The notes under the pieces were generated by a model, which saw nothing but the letters and a program-made list of their open reading frames with translations, had not been told where the DNA came from and made no database searches. DNA of 64,000 nt from Thalassoroseus pseudoceratinae (lineage in GTDB: Bacteria; Planctomycetota; Planctomycetia; Planctomycetales; Planctomycetaceae), in the NCBI RefSeq assembly GCF_011634775.1, contig NZ_JAALXT010000004.1:806001-870000 (forward strand). Direction: 5' to 3'. Positions 1-8,758 of the stretch are shown one piece after another (positions within the stretch are counted from its first letter, which is position 1; each line of letters begins with the position of its first letter). The translations under genes were made by a program, and so were the position numbers.

Positions 1-522
1 TACCTGACGGAATTTATCGGTCTTGGAAAGGACGACATCGAAGCCATTCACGCGTCGGCACCGCTTCTCGCTCCGCTCGTGCCGGCTTTGGTGGACGCCG
101 TTTACGAGAAACTCTTCAACTACGACGCCACCAAACGACACTTCGTCCCGAAGCAATCGGGATACGAAGGCGAGACGCCGGAAAGCTTGGAATCACTCAC
201 GCTCGATCACGAGATGATTCGCTTCCGCAAGCAGCATCTCGGCAGGTACTTGGAAGCCTTGGTCACCCGCCCGTACAACGACAAAATGGTTGCGTACCTC
301 GACATGGTCGGCAAGATTCATACTCCCAAAGCAGGCAGTGATCAGCTCGACATTCCGCTTGTGCAAATGAACGCATTGATGGGCTTCGTGGCAGACGCCT
401 TCAACGCGACCATCTTCGGATTGAACCTCGACCGAGACACAGAAATCCGTACCGTCCGCGCCTTCGGCAAATTGCTGTGGGTGCAGAATGATTTAATCAC
501 GCGACACTACGCAACGACGTAG
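1..522 (+). CDS. Protoglobin-domain protein, 5' end outside window
   Basis: The reading frame is open from the first base of the window to a TAG at 520-522, so the gene is cut by the window edge (173 codons visible). The visible protein is all-alpha and resembles the protoglobin family, single-domain haem proteins that bind O2, CO or NO, and which also serve as sensor modules in globin-coupled sensors. A His within LDHEMIRFRKQH and a C-terminal helix ending WVQNDLITRHY fit this fold. No effector domain follows, so at least the C-terminus is a plain globin. Its stop lies 13 bp from the stop of a convergent flavoprotein gene. The identification rests on overall resemblance; the missing N-terminus prevents assigning the proximal His. 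Confidence 0.7.
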   Translation, partial: YLTEFIGLGKDDIEAIHASAPLLAPLVPALVDAVYEKLFNYDATKRHFVPKQSGYEGETPESLESLTLDHEMIRFRKQHLGRYLEALVTRPYNDKMVAYLDMVGKIHTPKAGSDQLDIPLVQMNALMGFVADAFNATIFGLNLDRDTEIRTVRAFGKLLWVQNDLITRHYATT

Positions 523-535
523 ACGCAGATGACTT

Positions 536-1252
536 CTAACTGAATGTTGGATTTTCAAAGCCGAAGCGTTCGCCGGCTTTCCAAGCGTTGCGGTCGTTGC
601 CTTCATTGGGGATACCGCCGGCGTCTTTCAACATTCGGGCAAGGTGCAGACAGTTCCAAGTCATGATGGTCGTGTTGCGTTGAGTAAAGTCGTTGTCAAA
701 ACCGACTCGGGTCCCGTCCTCATTTAAGTCTCCGTACGACAGACCGGGACCGGCTTCGCCAATCCAACCGCAATCGGCTTGGGGCGGTATTGTGTAGCCA
801 AGATGGTTCAAGGCATAGCCAATGCTCATCGCGGTATGCTTAATGCCATCTTCGTTGCCGGTGATGATGCAACCGCCGACCTTGTTGTAGTAGATCGATT
901 GTCCTTTCGCATTCAATTCGCCGGACATAGCGTAGAGTCGCTCGATGAGAATGCGGCAAATTGAACTTTCCTCGCCAAGCCAAAGCGGTGTCCCGACAAT
1001 GAGAATGTCTGCCGCTTTGACTCGCTCCCAAAGTTGCGGCCATTCATCGGTGTTCCAGCCATGCTGTGTCATGTCGGGATAAATACCCGGCGGGACATCG
1101 TGAGCAGCGAGATGAAGATGCTCAACCGCAACTCCATTCTTCCGCAGGATCCCCGCAGAGGCATTCATCAACAACCGGGTATGACTCTCGTCCGCGTTTT
1201 TCTTGAGTGATGTGTTGATATACAACGCTGACAAATCTGGCGATCCAGCCAT
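536..1252 (-). CDS. Flavodoxin/NADPH-dependent FMN reductase family protein
   Basis: A 238-residue flavodoxin-like fold protein. The early strand LYINTSLKK followed by ADESHTRLL suits a phosphate-binding loop for FMN, ADILIVGTPLWLGEESS is the second flavin-contacting loop typical of NADPH-dependent FMN reductases, and KVGGCIITGNEDG is the third. It probably reduces free flavin or quinone-like substrates in the cytoplasm. The ATG at 1252 is preceded by a strong GGAGG with 5-nt spacing. It lies 90 bp downstream of ndk on the same strand and could be co-transcribed. The substrate cannot be deduced from sequence. Confidence 0.75.
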   Translation of the reverse strand: MAGSPDLSALYINTSLKKNADESHTRLLMNASAGILRKNGVAVEHLHLAAHDVPPGIYPDMTQHGWNTDEWPQLWERVKAADILIVGTPLWLGEESSICRILIERLYAMSGELNAKGQSIYYNKVGGCIITGNEDGIKHTAMSIGYALNHLGYTIPPQADCGWIGEAGPGLSYGDLNEDGTRVGFDNDFTQRNTTIMTWNCLHLARMLKDAGGIPNEGNDRNAWKAGERFGFENPTFS

Positions 1253-1342
1253 GATTCCTCCGAAACAAGATCAGATTAACGTCTGCAATCTTCGAGGCAT
1301 GGGCTTTGTTAATCAGTGCTGAATCGCACAAAACACCAACGA

Positions 1343-1810
1343 TTACTTCTCGTCATCCGCGCAGGTCAGAGAATCGAGGTTTGTTGGGTAGTCGATGAGT
1401 TCGTTTGATTGGAAGTAGATGCTGATTTCTCGCTCGGCGGCTTCGGGGCCGTCGCTGCCGTGAACGAGGTTCATCTGACGAGACATACCGAAGTCGCCAC
1501 GGATGGTGCCGGGAGCAGATTCGCGACCGTTGGTTTTGCCCATCATCGTCCGCACCACACTGATGGCTTCCGGGCCTTCGGCAACAATCGCCACAACCGG
1601 GCCCGAGGTAATGAACTGTTCCAAGTCGGGATAGAACGGCTTCTCAACGTGTTCGGCGTAGTGTTGCTTCGAGAGTTCCGGCGTGACTTGCAACAATTTG
1701 AGCCCGACGATTTTCAGGCCACGCTCCTCGAACCGAGACAGAATCCGACCAGCCAATCGGCGTTCGACGGCATCGGGTTTGATCAAAATCAGCGTGCGTT
1801 CCAAAGCCAT
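1343..1810 (-). CDS. ndk: Nucleoside diphosphate kinase
   Basis: A 155-residue protein starting [15 protein letters not shown], the universal Ndk N-terminus. The phospho-accepting catalytic His is His117 in NLVHGSDG, and the nucleotide-contact segment RTMMGKTNG is intact. It balances NTP and dNTP pools by transferring the gamma-phosphate of ATP through a phosphohistidine. The start at 1810 has GGAAGG about 9 nt upstream; an 11-residue longer version is possible but does not match the family. It lies 114 bp downstream of carA on the same strand, giving a nucleotide-metabolism pair. Confidence 0.96.
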   Translation of the reverse strand: MALERTLILIKPDAVERRLAGRILSRFEERGLKIVGLKLLQVTPELSKQHYAEHVEKPFYPDLEQFITSGPVVAIVAEGPEAISVVRTMMGKTNGRESAPGTIRGDFGMSRQMNLVHGSDGPEAAEREISIYFQSNELIDYPTNLDSLTCADDEK

Positions 1811-1924
1811 GATGAACTTCCTTCCAAAAGAGGCGAAATACACAGGGAATGTTTTCGCCTCTTATGAAAAGAAAATGCTCATCGTGCAAGCCGCCGGCTA
1901 TCAGGATCTCGACTTTTTCAATGC

Positions 1925-3043
1925 TTATTGCAGCATTGATTGAAAATCGTTGAATAAGTAGCGGCTGTCGTGTGGACCGGCACTGGCTTCGGGGTGGTAC
2001 TGCACACTGAAAGCCGAATGATTCGTGTGCCGCAAACCGGCGACGGTGTTGTCGTTCAAATTGACGTGCGTGACTTCGACATCATCGGGGAGCGAATCAG
2101 CGTCAATCGCGAAACCGTGGTTTTGGCTGGTGATTTCGACACGCCCGGTCTGCTTGTTGAGCACCGGTTGATTTGCCCCGCGATGCCCGAACTTCAATTT
2201 GAAAATCGATCCGCCGGAGGCTAACCCCAGCAGTTGATGCCCCAAACAGATTCCGAAGATCGGTTTCTGGCCGAGCAACTCCCGAATGGTGCCGACTGCG
2301 TATTCGAGCGGACGAGGATCACCGGGGCCGTTGGAGAGAAAAATCCCATCGGGGTTCAGGCCAAGAATATCGTCCGCCGACATCGTGCCCGGCACCACGG
2401 TCACTCGGCAGCCCATGTCGCGGAGATGTCGTGGGATATTCCATTTCATCCCGTAATCAATCGCGACCACGTGTGATTGGCTGCTCGGAGCGTCTGGCTC
2501 GTCGCTGCACCGCGCGAGCGTGCTCAATCTTTCCGACCACTCGGAGGCTTGTTCCGGCATCACTTGTTGAACGAGATCCTGACCGACCAACTCGGGACTT
2601 TGTCGTGCTTTGTTGACAAGCGATTCATCATCGAGATCAGTCGTGGAGAGAACTCCCGTCATCACACCGGCAATACGGAGTTTCCGGACCAATGCGCGGG
2701 TGTCGATCCCCTCGACACCGATGACATTGTGCTGTTTCAAGTATTCGTCGAGCGACAACTCCGAACGATAATTGCTTGGAAATCGACAGAGTTCCCGACA
2801 GACAAACCCTCGCAACGACGGCTTGGAACTCTCGACATCTTCTTGGTTCACGCCGTAGTTGCCGATCTGCGGGTACGTCATGGTGACGATTTGACCGCAG
2901 TAAGACGGGTCGGTCAGAATTTCCTGGTAGCCGGTCATGCTGGTGTTGAAGACGGATTCACCGTACGTTTCGCCTTCGGCTCCGAACGCGACTCCAGTAA
3001 ACACGCTACCGTCAGCAAGGGCCAGTTTTGCGGGGTGAGACAT
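1925..3043 (-). CDS. carA: Carbamoyl-phosphate synthase small (glutaminase) subunit
   Basis: A 372-residue protein of normal CarA length. The N-terminal CarA-specific domain holds GYQEILTDPSY and IEGIDTRALVRKLR-like motifs (here VEGIDTRALVRKLR). The C-terminal class I glutamine amidotransferase domain has the nucleophile in GICLGHQLLG and the His/Glu pair in QYHPEASAGP. It supplies ammonia from glutamine to CarB for carbamoyl phosphate, feeding pyrimidine and arginine synthesis. carB is not in this window. The gene lies between an ArsR regulator upstream and ndk downstream, all on the minus strand, with a terminator-like hairpin separating it from the regulator. Confidence 0.97.
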   Translation of the reverse strand: MSHPAKLALADGSVFTGVAFGAEGETYGESVFNTSMTGYQEILTDPSYCGQIVTMTYPQIGNYGVNQEDVESSKPSLRGFVCRELCRFPSNYRSELSLDEYLKQHNVIGVEGIDTRALVRKLRIAGVMTGVLSTTDLDDESLVNKARQSPELVGQDLVQQVMPEQASEWSERLSTLARCSDEPDAPSSQSHVVAIDYGMKWNIPRHLRDMGCRVTVVPGTMSADDILGLNPDGIFLSNGPGDPRPLEYAVGTIRELLGQKPIFGICLGHQLLGLASGGSIFKLKFGHRGANQPVLNKQTGRVEITSQNHGFAIDADSLPDDVEVTHVNLNDNTVAGLRHTNHSAFSVQYHPEASAGPHDSRYLFNDFQSMLQ

Positions 3044-3155
3044 AGCGGGGATTCAATTGAGGCAGGCGGAAAATGCCCCGGCCGATTGTGACTCGGAGCA
3101 ATTGATTCAGGAACAACGCAGTTATTGTAACGATCAAAGCCGGTGCGCAAAGGAA

Positions 3156-3179
3156 GAGACCGCCCCGAAAGACGGTCTC
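3156..3179 (-). terminator. Probable rho-independent terminator after the ArsR gene
   Basis: Read on the minus strand, a perfect 7-bp stem (GAGACCG/CGGTCTC) with a 10-nt loop is followed by the pyrimidine-rich TTCCTTT. It lies about 40 bp after the stop of the ArsR-family gene and before carA. The U-tract is interrupted, so termination strength is uncertain. Confidence 0.5.
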
Positions 3180-3216
3180 CATCCCGTGAATCGTTTCAAC
3201 TTGATCGAAATGCCGA

Positions 3217-3612
3217 CTAGGCTTGGTCTTGGCTCACGACGAAATCGTCGAAGCGGAACTCATCGGTGTGAGGATCGCTGAGCGTATCGAACAGTTCCGT
3301 CACAACGCGATGGAAGTGATTTTGACGAACCGAATAGAAGTTATGCTTGCCATCACGACGGGCTTCGATCAAACCCGCAACTCGCAACAGGGCCAAGTGA
3401 TGACTGACCGCAGGCTGGCTTTGGCCGAGCCGTTCACAAAGGGCGGTGACGTGCAATTCGCCTTCACGGGCGAGATAAAGCAAAATCCGCAGACGCGTTT
3501 CGTCTGAGAGCAGTTTGAAGATTTGAACGAGATCTTTTTCGAGTTGATCCGGCAGTTCCGGGAAGCGGGGCGCGGACTTTTCCTCGATCGATTCTACAGT
3601 GTTTGTCATCAT
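3217..3612 (-). CDS. ArsR-family winged-helix transcriptional regulator
   Basis: A 131-residue protein with the ArsR/SmtB winged helix: LSDETRLRILLYLAREGELHV, recognition helix SQPAVSHHLALLRVAGLI, and wing ARRDGKHNFYSV. The classical metal site ELCVCDL is replaced by ELHVTALC, so the alpha3 metal-binding pair is absent and the effector is probably not an arsenite-type metalloid. The C-terminus is acidic (DEFRFDDFVV). No adjacent gene is an obvious target; autoregulation from the long upstream non-coding region is possible. The cellular role cannot be assigned. Confidence 0.88.
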   Translation of the reverse strand: MMTNTVESIEEKSAPRFPELPDQLEKDLVQIFKLLSDETRLRILLYLAREGELHVTALCERLGQSQPAVSHHLALLRVAGLIEARRDGKHNFYSVRQNHFHRVVTELFDTLSDPHTDEFRFDDFVVSQDQA

Positions 3613-4531
3613 GAGCAGGGTTTCGCTTTCTTAAAAAGAGCGACTCAGTGTGGGTGGATGCGTCACACACTCGGTTGTGGTGCCACCAGAGGTGACTCTC
3701 CAGGGTTAGAGGTAGAATGGGGTTTCACTCGGCCTCATCGATGCACGATCCTCGCTGAGCGTGATCATTTCGTTTTGATGGGAACGATTTCAATTCGCCA
3801 GTTCAGGTCGACTTGCTACACCCTCCCCGTAACTGGAGAGACATCCATCCCCGTCGCCGGATTGGGACGCAGTTCACAAGTGTCTGTTGTAGCTCGATGC
3901 CTGCCGAACAGTGAAGCCAGAAATGAATCATGCCGATTTCGAGCGAAGCATCCAAAATTACTCGCACGAAGAACGACAATTATTGCTTCAATAGGCAGTT
4001 GAAAGATGAGATGAAGAAACACCAAAAACACGGAAAGTTGGGGTGGTTGGTCCCCTCGATCCCGCACGGTCATATCGATGAGCATTATTACGGCGATACA
4101 ACCGATCGTCAACGACTTTCATGAGAATTTGAAGCGAAGTTCCTAAGTGGAACCTGCCAAGACGGTTAAGCCCTCTACTTCCCTACATGATGTTCCCCGT
4201 TCACCGGCGACCTCCAGAAGCCCAACTTTGCTTGGGTTTCGTGCGAAGTCGGCCGACCGATCCGAAAGATCCCGAACGTACGATGGCCTCGGGGGATCGG
4301 TTGCAAAATGTCTTCATCGAAACCAGAAATTTTGGCAGTCAAATTGCGACATGTCCGGTTCGTTGGTGTACCATCATTAGAGACGAACCGAGAACTTTTC
4401 CCGGTCCGTTGGAGATGTCACATCAGGAAATTAGTGCGTATCTCCCCCAAACATCCGGACTGGACTTCGCATCCAGAACTCCTTTCCGCAAAATTTGATT
4501 TTCAAGCATCGACTCACTAAGGGTATTCGCC
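3613..4531. other. About 0.9 kb without a convincing gene
   Basis: Several short open frames occur on both strands, but none has a good ribosome binding site together with protein-like composition. The stretch separates a minus-strand regulator from a plus-strand membrane protein, so it should hold two divergent promoters. No tRNA cloverleaf or riboswitch was recognised. Confidence 0.5.
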
Positions 4532-5122
4532 GTGAATAAGATGAGTTTTACCGCCGTATCCCTCGTGGCTGCGATCCCGGCGGGATTTTTGGCGTATTTA
4601 CTGGTGATGGCTATTCTACAAGACCCCGGTTTCGACAAACTCGCGGGCTTCCTGCAAATCGTGGTGGTGCTCTCGTTGCTGGCCGGTGCCTGTGTCGCGT
4701 TGATGCCGATTGGAATTTTGTTGTTCTTCAATCACTCACCGGCCACGCAAACAGTTGTGAGTGGCGCTCAGCCGTCCCGTCGTGGACGAGACGAAGATTC
4801 CCTGGAAACAGCCGCCATCGACCAGAATGAACTCGACGACGCGCTCGAAACGTTCGACGACGATGAAGGGTTCGGAAGCAGCGTAGTCGAAGAGGAGTTC
4901 GAACCCGATCAAGACGACTTCGGCGACGAAGGGTTCGGCAGCAGTATTGTAGACGAGGGCTTCGACCGCTCAGAATTGGACGAAGAATTCGACGGTGGCG
5001 ACAGCGTGGTCGCTGAGGATGAATTTGAAACGCTAGACGATTCCATGGAAGGCGATCTCTTCGACGACGATGACGACGGCTTCGATGATTTCGACTTCGA
5101 TGACGACGATGATAAGAAGTGA
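4532..5122 (+). CDS. Membrane protein with long acidic C-terminal tail
   Basis: A 196-residue protein of unrecognised function. Two hydrophobic segments (about residues 5-28 and 38-67) are followed by a roughly 120-residue tail dominated by Asp and Glu, ending in DFDDDDDKK. The tail contains an imperfect duplication: DEGFGSSVVEEEF and DEGFGSSIVDEGF. The GTG at 4532 has AAGGG at 9-nt spacing; an ATG three codons in is the alternative. Similar acidic tails can bind cations or basic proteins, but that is speculation here. A terminator follows directly, suggesting a single-gene unit. Confidence 0.75.
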   Translation: MNKMSFTAVSLVAAIPAGFLAYLLVMAILQDPGFDKLAGFLQIVVVLSLLAGACVALMPIGILLFFNHSPATQTVVSGAQPSRRGRDEDSLETAAIDQNELDDALETFDDDEGFGSSVVEEEFEPDQDDFGDEGFGSSIVDEGFDRSELDEEFDGGDSVVAEDEFETLDDSMEGDLFDDDDDGFDDFDFDDDDDKK

Positions 5123-5153
5123 TTTCTTCACTTCCCACCAACTTCCAGAATTC

Positions 5154-5184
5154 AAACCGCCGGCAGGATTGTCGGCGGTTTTTT
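5154..5184 (+). terminator. Rho-independent terminator
   Basis: An 8-bp stem (AACCGCCG/CGGCGGTT) with a 10-nt loop and an immediate T run lies about 30 bp after the acidic-tailed membrane protein gene. Confidence 0.85.
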
Positions 5185-5431
5185 CATTGCCGATTGCGTA
5201 ATTCGGGGGCTTCCGAGGGCAGACCCTGTGGGTACCCAAAAAACAACCGGCACCGCAAACAATTACGAGAAAACGACTTACATCAAATCACCCGAGTCGA
5301 TTGTTGTTTTTTTTGAACAGTGTTGCTCCAAGGCGTCATTCGCGACTTACATTTGGGGTGTCAGCGTTTTTCGGCTGGCATTTCCTGATTCAAGACTCCC
5401 CTCCGGGATCGGCAATTCGAAAGAAAACGCA

Positions 5432-5737
5432 ATGAAAAATCTCTCCATGGCTTTGCTGAATGACGAAGCCGGTTTTGTCGTGTCGAGCGAATTGGTGTTG
5501 GTTTGCACGATTTGTGTCCTCGGTTTGATCGTGGGCCTCTCGGAAATGGCCATCGGCGTGAATGAGGAACTGGAAGACGTCGGTTCGGCCGTCGGCTGCC
5601 TGAATCAAAGCTACGAATACGCCTTGCCCCACGGCGCCAAAGGCTGCGGAACCGGAAGTGCCTTCTACGACGGTTTCGACGAAGGTGATTCCCAGTTCGA
5701 CGTCAACTGCAACGGCATCCCACAAGCTGAATACTAA
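5432..5737 (+). CDS. Small pilin-like (Flp/TadE-type leader) protein, copy 1
   Basis: A 101-residue protein starting MKNLSMALLNDEAGFVVSS. A short polar leader ends in Gly14, followed by a hydrophobic helix (FVVSSELVLVCTICVLGLIV) with an embedded Glu, the layout of class III prepilins cut by a TadV/PilD-like peptidase. The Glu falls at +6 after Gly rather than the canonical +5. The exported part is short, acidic and has three Cys residues (GCLNQ, GCGTG, VNCNG). A closely similar gene follows at 6035-6349. The ATG at 5432 matches the conserved start of the paralogue; a much longer upstream frame is rejected. A pilin-like role is inference; no tad genes are in the window. Confidence 0.72.
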   Translation: MKNLSMALLNDEAGFVVSSELVLVCTICVLGLIVGLSEMAIGVNEELEDVGSAVGCLNQSYEYALPHGAKGCGTGSAFYDGFDEGDSQFDVNCNGIPQAEY

Positions 5738-5850
5738 GACCGATTTGTCTTCGGATTCGGATGCGACCGCTTTGAAGCCGTGTCATTCTGAGTCCATCAC
5801 ACTGCCAACTCACAGAGCTGCATTAAGCCAGTTGACTGCGGCATCGGCTC

Positions 5851-5939
5851 GACATCAACGTCACGACATCAACGTCACGACATCAACGTCACGACATCAA
5901 CGTCACGACATCAACGTCACGACATCAACGTCACGACAT
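5851..5939. repeat. 14-bp tandem repeat, six copies
   Basis: Six perfect head-to-tail copies of GACATCAACGTCAC run from 5851 to 5934, then a partial seventh (GACAT). Because 14 is not a multiple of three and no plausible coding frame crosses it, this is a non-coding minisatellite between the two pilin-like paralogues, about 95 bp upstream of the second start. Confidence 0.97.
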
Positions 5940-6034
5940 TGACGAGAATCGCAGGAGTCGAATCGAGCAACCGATCGATCTTCCATTTGCGATATCGATT
6001 TCCATATTTCCTGTCACCAACGATGAGGCACATC

Positions 6035-6349
6035 ATGAACCTTTTGACCACACTTTGGGCTGACGAGGCGGGATTCGTCGTGTCAGCGGAACTCATTCTC
6101 GTTTGTACGATTCTCGTGCTCGGACTGGTTGTCGGCTTGGCCGAGGTCGGAACGGGAGTGAACGAAGAAATGGAAGACGTCGGCAGTGCCATTGGCAGCG
6201 TCAACCAAAGCTACTCCTTCACCGGCTTCACCGGATTCAAAGGCGACCTGTCGGGAAGCATCTTCTACGATCAGAAAGACGACGGCGACACAGAATTCGA
6301 TGTTCGCTGTGACGGCGGCGTGCAAAAAGAATTTGGCTACAGCTACTAG
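6035..6349 (+). CDS. Small pilin-like (Flp/TadE-type leader) protein, copy 2
   Basis: A 104-residue paralogue of the 5432-5737 product: MNLLTTLWADEAGFVVSA then ELILVCTILVLGLVVGLAEV. It shares the putative G/F processing site, the helix with Glu at +6, the following VNEE(L/M)EDVGSA(V/I)G segment and an (S/A)(I/F)FYD motif near the C-terminus. It has a single Cys after the helix, whereas copy 1 has three. The ATG at 6035 is preceded by GAGG at 6-nt spacing; an ATG 12 nt upstream (6023) is the alternative. The duplication and upstream minisatellite suggest separate expression of two related envelope subunits. Confidence 0.75.
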   Translation: MNLLTTLWADEAGFVVSAELILVCTILVLGLVVGLAEVGTGVNEEMEDVGSAIGSVNQSYSFTGFTGFKGDLSGSIFYDQKDDGDTEFDVRCDGGVQKEFGYSY

Positions 6350-6592
6350 TGGTTCAACCACTCTGTATTGACGGGTTCCAGAACTTCCACCGCACGCTCG
6401 TTGGCGTGCTCATCGCAAATTGCGAACATGTCAATCCGAACATGTCAATCCAGGTTGGATACAACACTAAAACTTGTCGAGTCTTCGTGTCGCGATTGGC
6501 GGTAGGTGTCCCTAGAAATACTCGGCCTTGAACGCGACACGAGTGCGAACCGCAGCCGGTCCGGTCCCGAGATATTCGAAAATTGCCACTGA

Positions 6593-6617
6593 GCCTGGGT
6601 CATTCCCGGGCTTTTTT
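6593..6617 (+). terminator. Rho-independent terminator
   Basis: A 7-bp stem (GCCTGGG/CCCGGGC, one G-U pair) with a short loop is followed by TTTTTT. It lies about 240 bp after pilin-like copy 2 and just past the 3' end of the convergent rnpB gene. Its T tract is correct only for plus-strand transcription. Confidence 0.8.
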
Positions 6618-6645
6618 CGTGTGGTTGAGGGTCGAGAACAGAAAA

Positions 6646-7070
6646 GCGGAGCGGGCCGATAAGCCGGGTTTTGTCGTGGACGACCATTTCTCTACGACGA
6701 CGGTTGCCCGCCGCCTCTAGCAACCGACCCGGACGTGAAAACGGAACGAGCCGCTCCGTGGACCGAAATCGAAATTTGGGTCCTCCGCCCTGCTTGGTTT
6801 TGCTCCCGGTGGGGTTTACCCTGCCAGTCTTGTCACCAAGACCGCGGTGCGCTCTTACCGCACCTTTTCACCCTTACCTGTGTCGACGACTCAAGAATCG
6901 TTGACCATCGGCGGTTCGTTTTCTGCGGCACTTTCCCGGTCCTTGCGGACGGTGGGCGTTACCCACCACCGTGCCCTATGGAGCCCGGACTTTCCTCCCC
7001 GACTTCAAAACCGCTCATCCGAAGATGAACACGGTCGTCGAAGCCGCAGCGGTCGTCTGGCCCACTCCGA
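6646..7070 (-). ncRNA. rnpB: RNase P RNA, bacterial type A
   Basis: Read on the minus strand this is a recognisable RNase P RNA of about 425 nt, the catalytic component that matures tRNA 5' ends. Conserved blocks are present in order: GAGGAAAGTCCGGGCTCC near the 5' side, CAGGGTAAACCCCACC, GGTAAGGGTGAAAAGGTGCG, and the 3' GGCTTATCGGCCCGCTCC. The ends form helix P1: plus-strand bases 7059-7068 pair with 6648-6657 (10 bp, one G-U). The end positions are set from P1 and may be off by a few bases. No protein gene fits this interval. Confidence 0.95.
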
Positions 7071-7153
7071 ATCGTATTGTAGGTGTTTGCCTCGCAAGAT
7101 ACGACAGACAAACAACTCCGTAGGTTCTCTCGAAATTCTTTCAATCGCGGAGA

Positions 7154-7363
7154 TCAACCATCCAGGCGGAAACCGACCTTAATCGTCGCTTGCCAGTGGG
7201 CAACTTTGTTGTCGGAGATATCGCCCCGGAGTTCGGATAGTTCAAACCACTTCATTTCACGAACCGATTCCCCAGCTTTCGTGATGGCATTCTGAACGGC
7301 CTCCTCAACGGAGTTTGGTGACGTGCCGGTGAGTTCGATCTTCTTGTAGATATGTGCATCCAT
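7154..7363 (-). CDS. Dodecin family flavin-binding protein
   Basis: A 69-residue protein (MDAHIYKKIELTGTSPNSVE...) of exact dodecin length. Dodecins form hollow dodecamers that store or buffer riboflavin, FMN or related ligands. The family signature YKKIELTGTSP, the helix VEEAVQNAITKAGES, the ligand-stacking Trp in EMKWFEL, and WQATIKVGFRL are all present. A longer in-frame start at 7528 adds 55 residues with no family similarity and is not chosen. It sits between rnpB and a CHAD-domain gene on the same strand. Confidence 0.93.
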   Translation of the reverse strand: MDAHIYKKIELTGTSPNSVEEAVQNAITKAGESVREMKWFELSELRGDISDNKVAHWQATIKVGFRLDG

Positions 7364-7618
7364 TGGCTCTAGAGTTGTCCCTTCTTGTGATACGAGAAAC
7401 GAATCCAGTCGAACATGCCCTTCGGACAAAATGTTCGCCGAGTCCGCAGAGCGATGCAGTCGCCGTGCCGAAATAAAAACAGCGGCCAAATTCGCACGCA
7501 GACCCTGATCCCAAGATTTGACTCCCAATGAATTGTCCGTTTACGAACCAAGTCGCTCGCCAACCGACCAGATCACGAATGGTCGAAGCCGTTGTGGTCG
7601 ACGATTTTTTGAGTTCCG

Positions 7619-8533
7619 TCAGTTTTTTCCAGCCGCGTCGTTCTGCCAAACTTTTCCATACGCTTTGAGGCGTTTGACGAACCGTTTGGAGCTTTCTGCG
7701 AACAACAACCGCCCCCGTCGCCGAGCCGACTGCTTGAGTTCTTTGCGGTGAGCATCGACCATCGGCGTGAGTATCTCCATGGTTTCAGTGCCGCCAAATT
7801 CTTCGGGTTGATCGCGGAGTCGCTGCATGAGAACCGCCAAATCGTGATCATCGCCGAGATCGTCCGCCAACCGATCGAGTTCTGAGCTGCGAACTTTCAT
7901 CACCGGTTTCCAAAGTGACCGCAGGAGCCGAACGTGATACCAGTGGTACTTCGCTCGCTTCCGCCACTGATGCCAATTTTCGTCTGTCGGTTTTTTGAAC
8001 GCGGTCTGCATGCAATCGCGTGCCCGGTCGTACGTGATGTGAACGCCATCCAGAACGGCCGAGAACGACTTATCGGAAAACCGCCATTCCACAATCGATT
8101 GTCGGTGTTTCTCCAGGCGTGCTCGCAATTCCGCGAGCAATGCATCCAAGTTGACCTCGTCGGCCAACGCTCGGCGACGGTCTTCAAGTCGTTCTCGAAG
8201 ACGTCCTAGTGTTTCGATCTCCATGGGTGACGGGCTTCGCGTTTCGAGACGTTTGACCGTTTCGATTAGCGTTTCTGCATCGCGAATGTGGGAGAACTTT
8301 CGACCGGCATCGCGGAACCAACGATTCTCCTGATGATATTTCTTCCCCATCGCCGGACGGGCAAGCCGAACCAATCCACGAAGTTTCTTGAAGCGTTTGC
8401 GAACTTGGTGAACCGTATCATGACGCCCTCGATTCGAGTCGGCGAGTTCATGAATCGCTTTCTCAATTTGTTCGTTCGCAATGCGACGCATCGCTTGAGG
8501 AACCGATTCTCCGGTTTGCAGTCGATAGCTCAT
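7619..8533 (-). CDS. CHAD domain-containing protein
   Basis: A 304-residue helical protein. The N-terminal signature RGRHDTVHQVRKRFKKLRGLVRL and the later MHQWRK-like segment (ENWHQWRKRAKYHWYHVRLL) are the conserved His- and Arg/Lys-rich helices of CHAD domains, which bind polyphosphate through a basic pore. No CYTH or polyphosphatase domain is fused. CHAD proteins often localise to polyphosphate granules; a role in polyphosphate binding is family knowledge, not proven here. It is transcribed divergently from the FKBP gene across a 225-bp gap. Confidence 0.9.
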   Translation of the reverse strand: MSYRLQTGESVPQAMRRIANEQIEKAIHELADSNRGRHDTVHQVRKRFKKLRGLVRLARPAMGKKYHQENRWFRDAGRKFSHIRDAETLIETVKRLETRSPSPMEIETLGRLRERLEDRRRALADEVNLDALLAELRARLEKHRQSIVEWRFSDKSFSAVLDGVHITYDRARDCMQTAFKKPTDENWHQWRKRAKYHWYHVRLLRSLWKPVMKVRSSELDRLADDLGDDHDLAVLMQRLRDQPEEFGGTETMEILTPMVDAHRKELKQSARRRGRLLFAESSKRFVKRLKAYGKVWQNDAAGKN

Positions 8534-8758
8534 CAGTCAATCACCCCATTGTCAGAGTTCGGAAATGGAAAGAAGACTCTGAGAAGAGCAAATTTCTAGC
8601 CACTGTCCAAAAACCCGTTGCCTTTCATGCTTGGCACGGAATCTGTTACAACTGTTCGTTGATGAGTTGAAATCCCTTCAGTGGCAACATTTGGACCACA
8701 GATGCAAACGGGATTTTGATTCGCCACTGAAAATCTCATCAATCGAGAAGGACACAGT

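Noticed and set aside
3816-4112. Minus-strand 98-codon frame with hydrophobic segments
   Set aside because: No ribosome binding site, odd composition after the hydrophobic part, and overlap with other equally weak frames.
5851-5939. CRISPR array
   Set aside because: The 14-bp units are directly adjacent with no spacers; this is a simple tandem repeat.
6646-7070. Several short ORFs across the rnpB region
   Set aside because: The interval matches RNase P RNA conserved blocks and closes with helix P1, so the frames are incidental.
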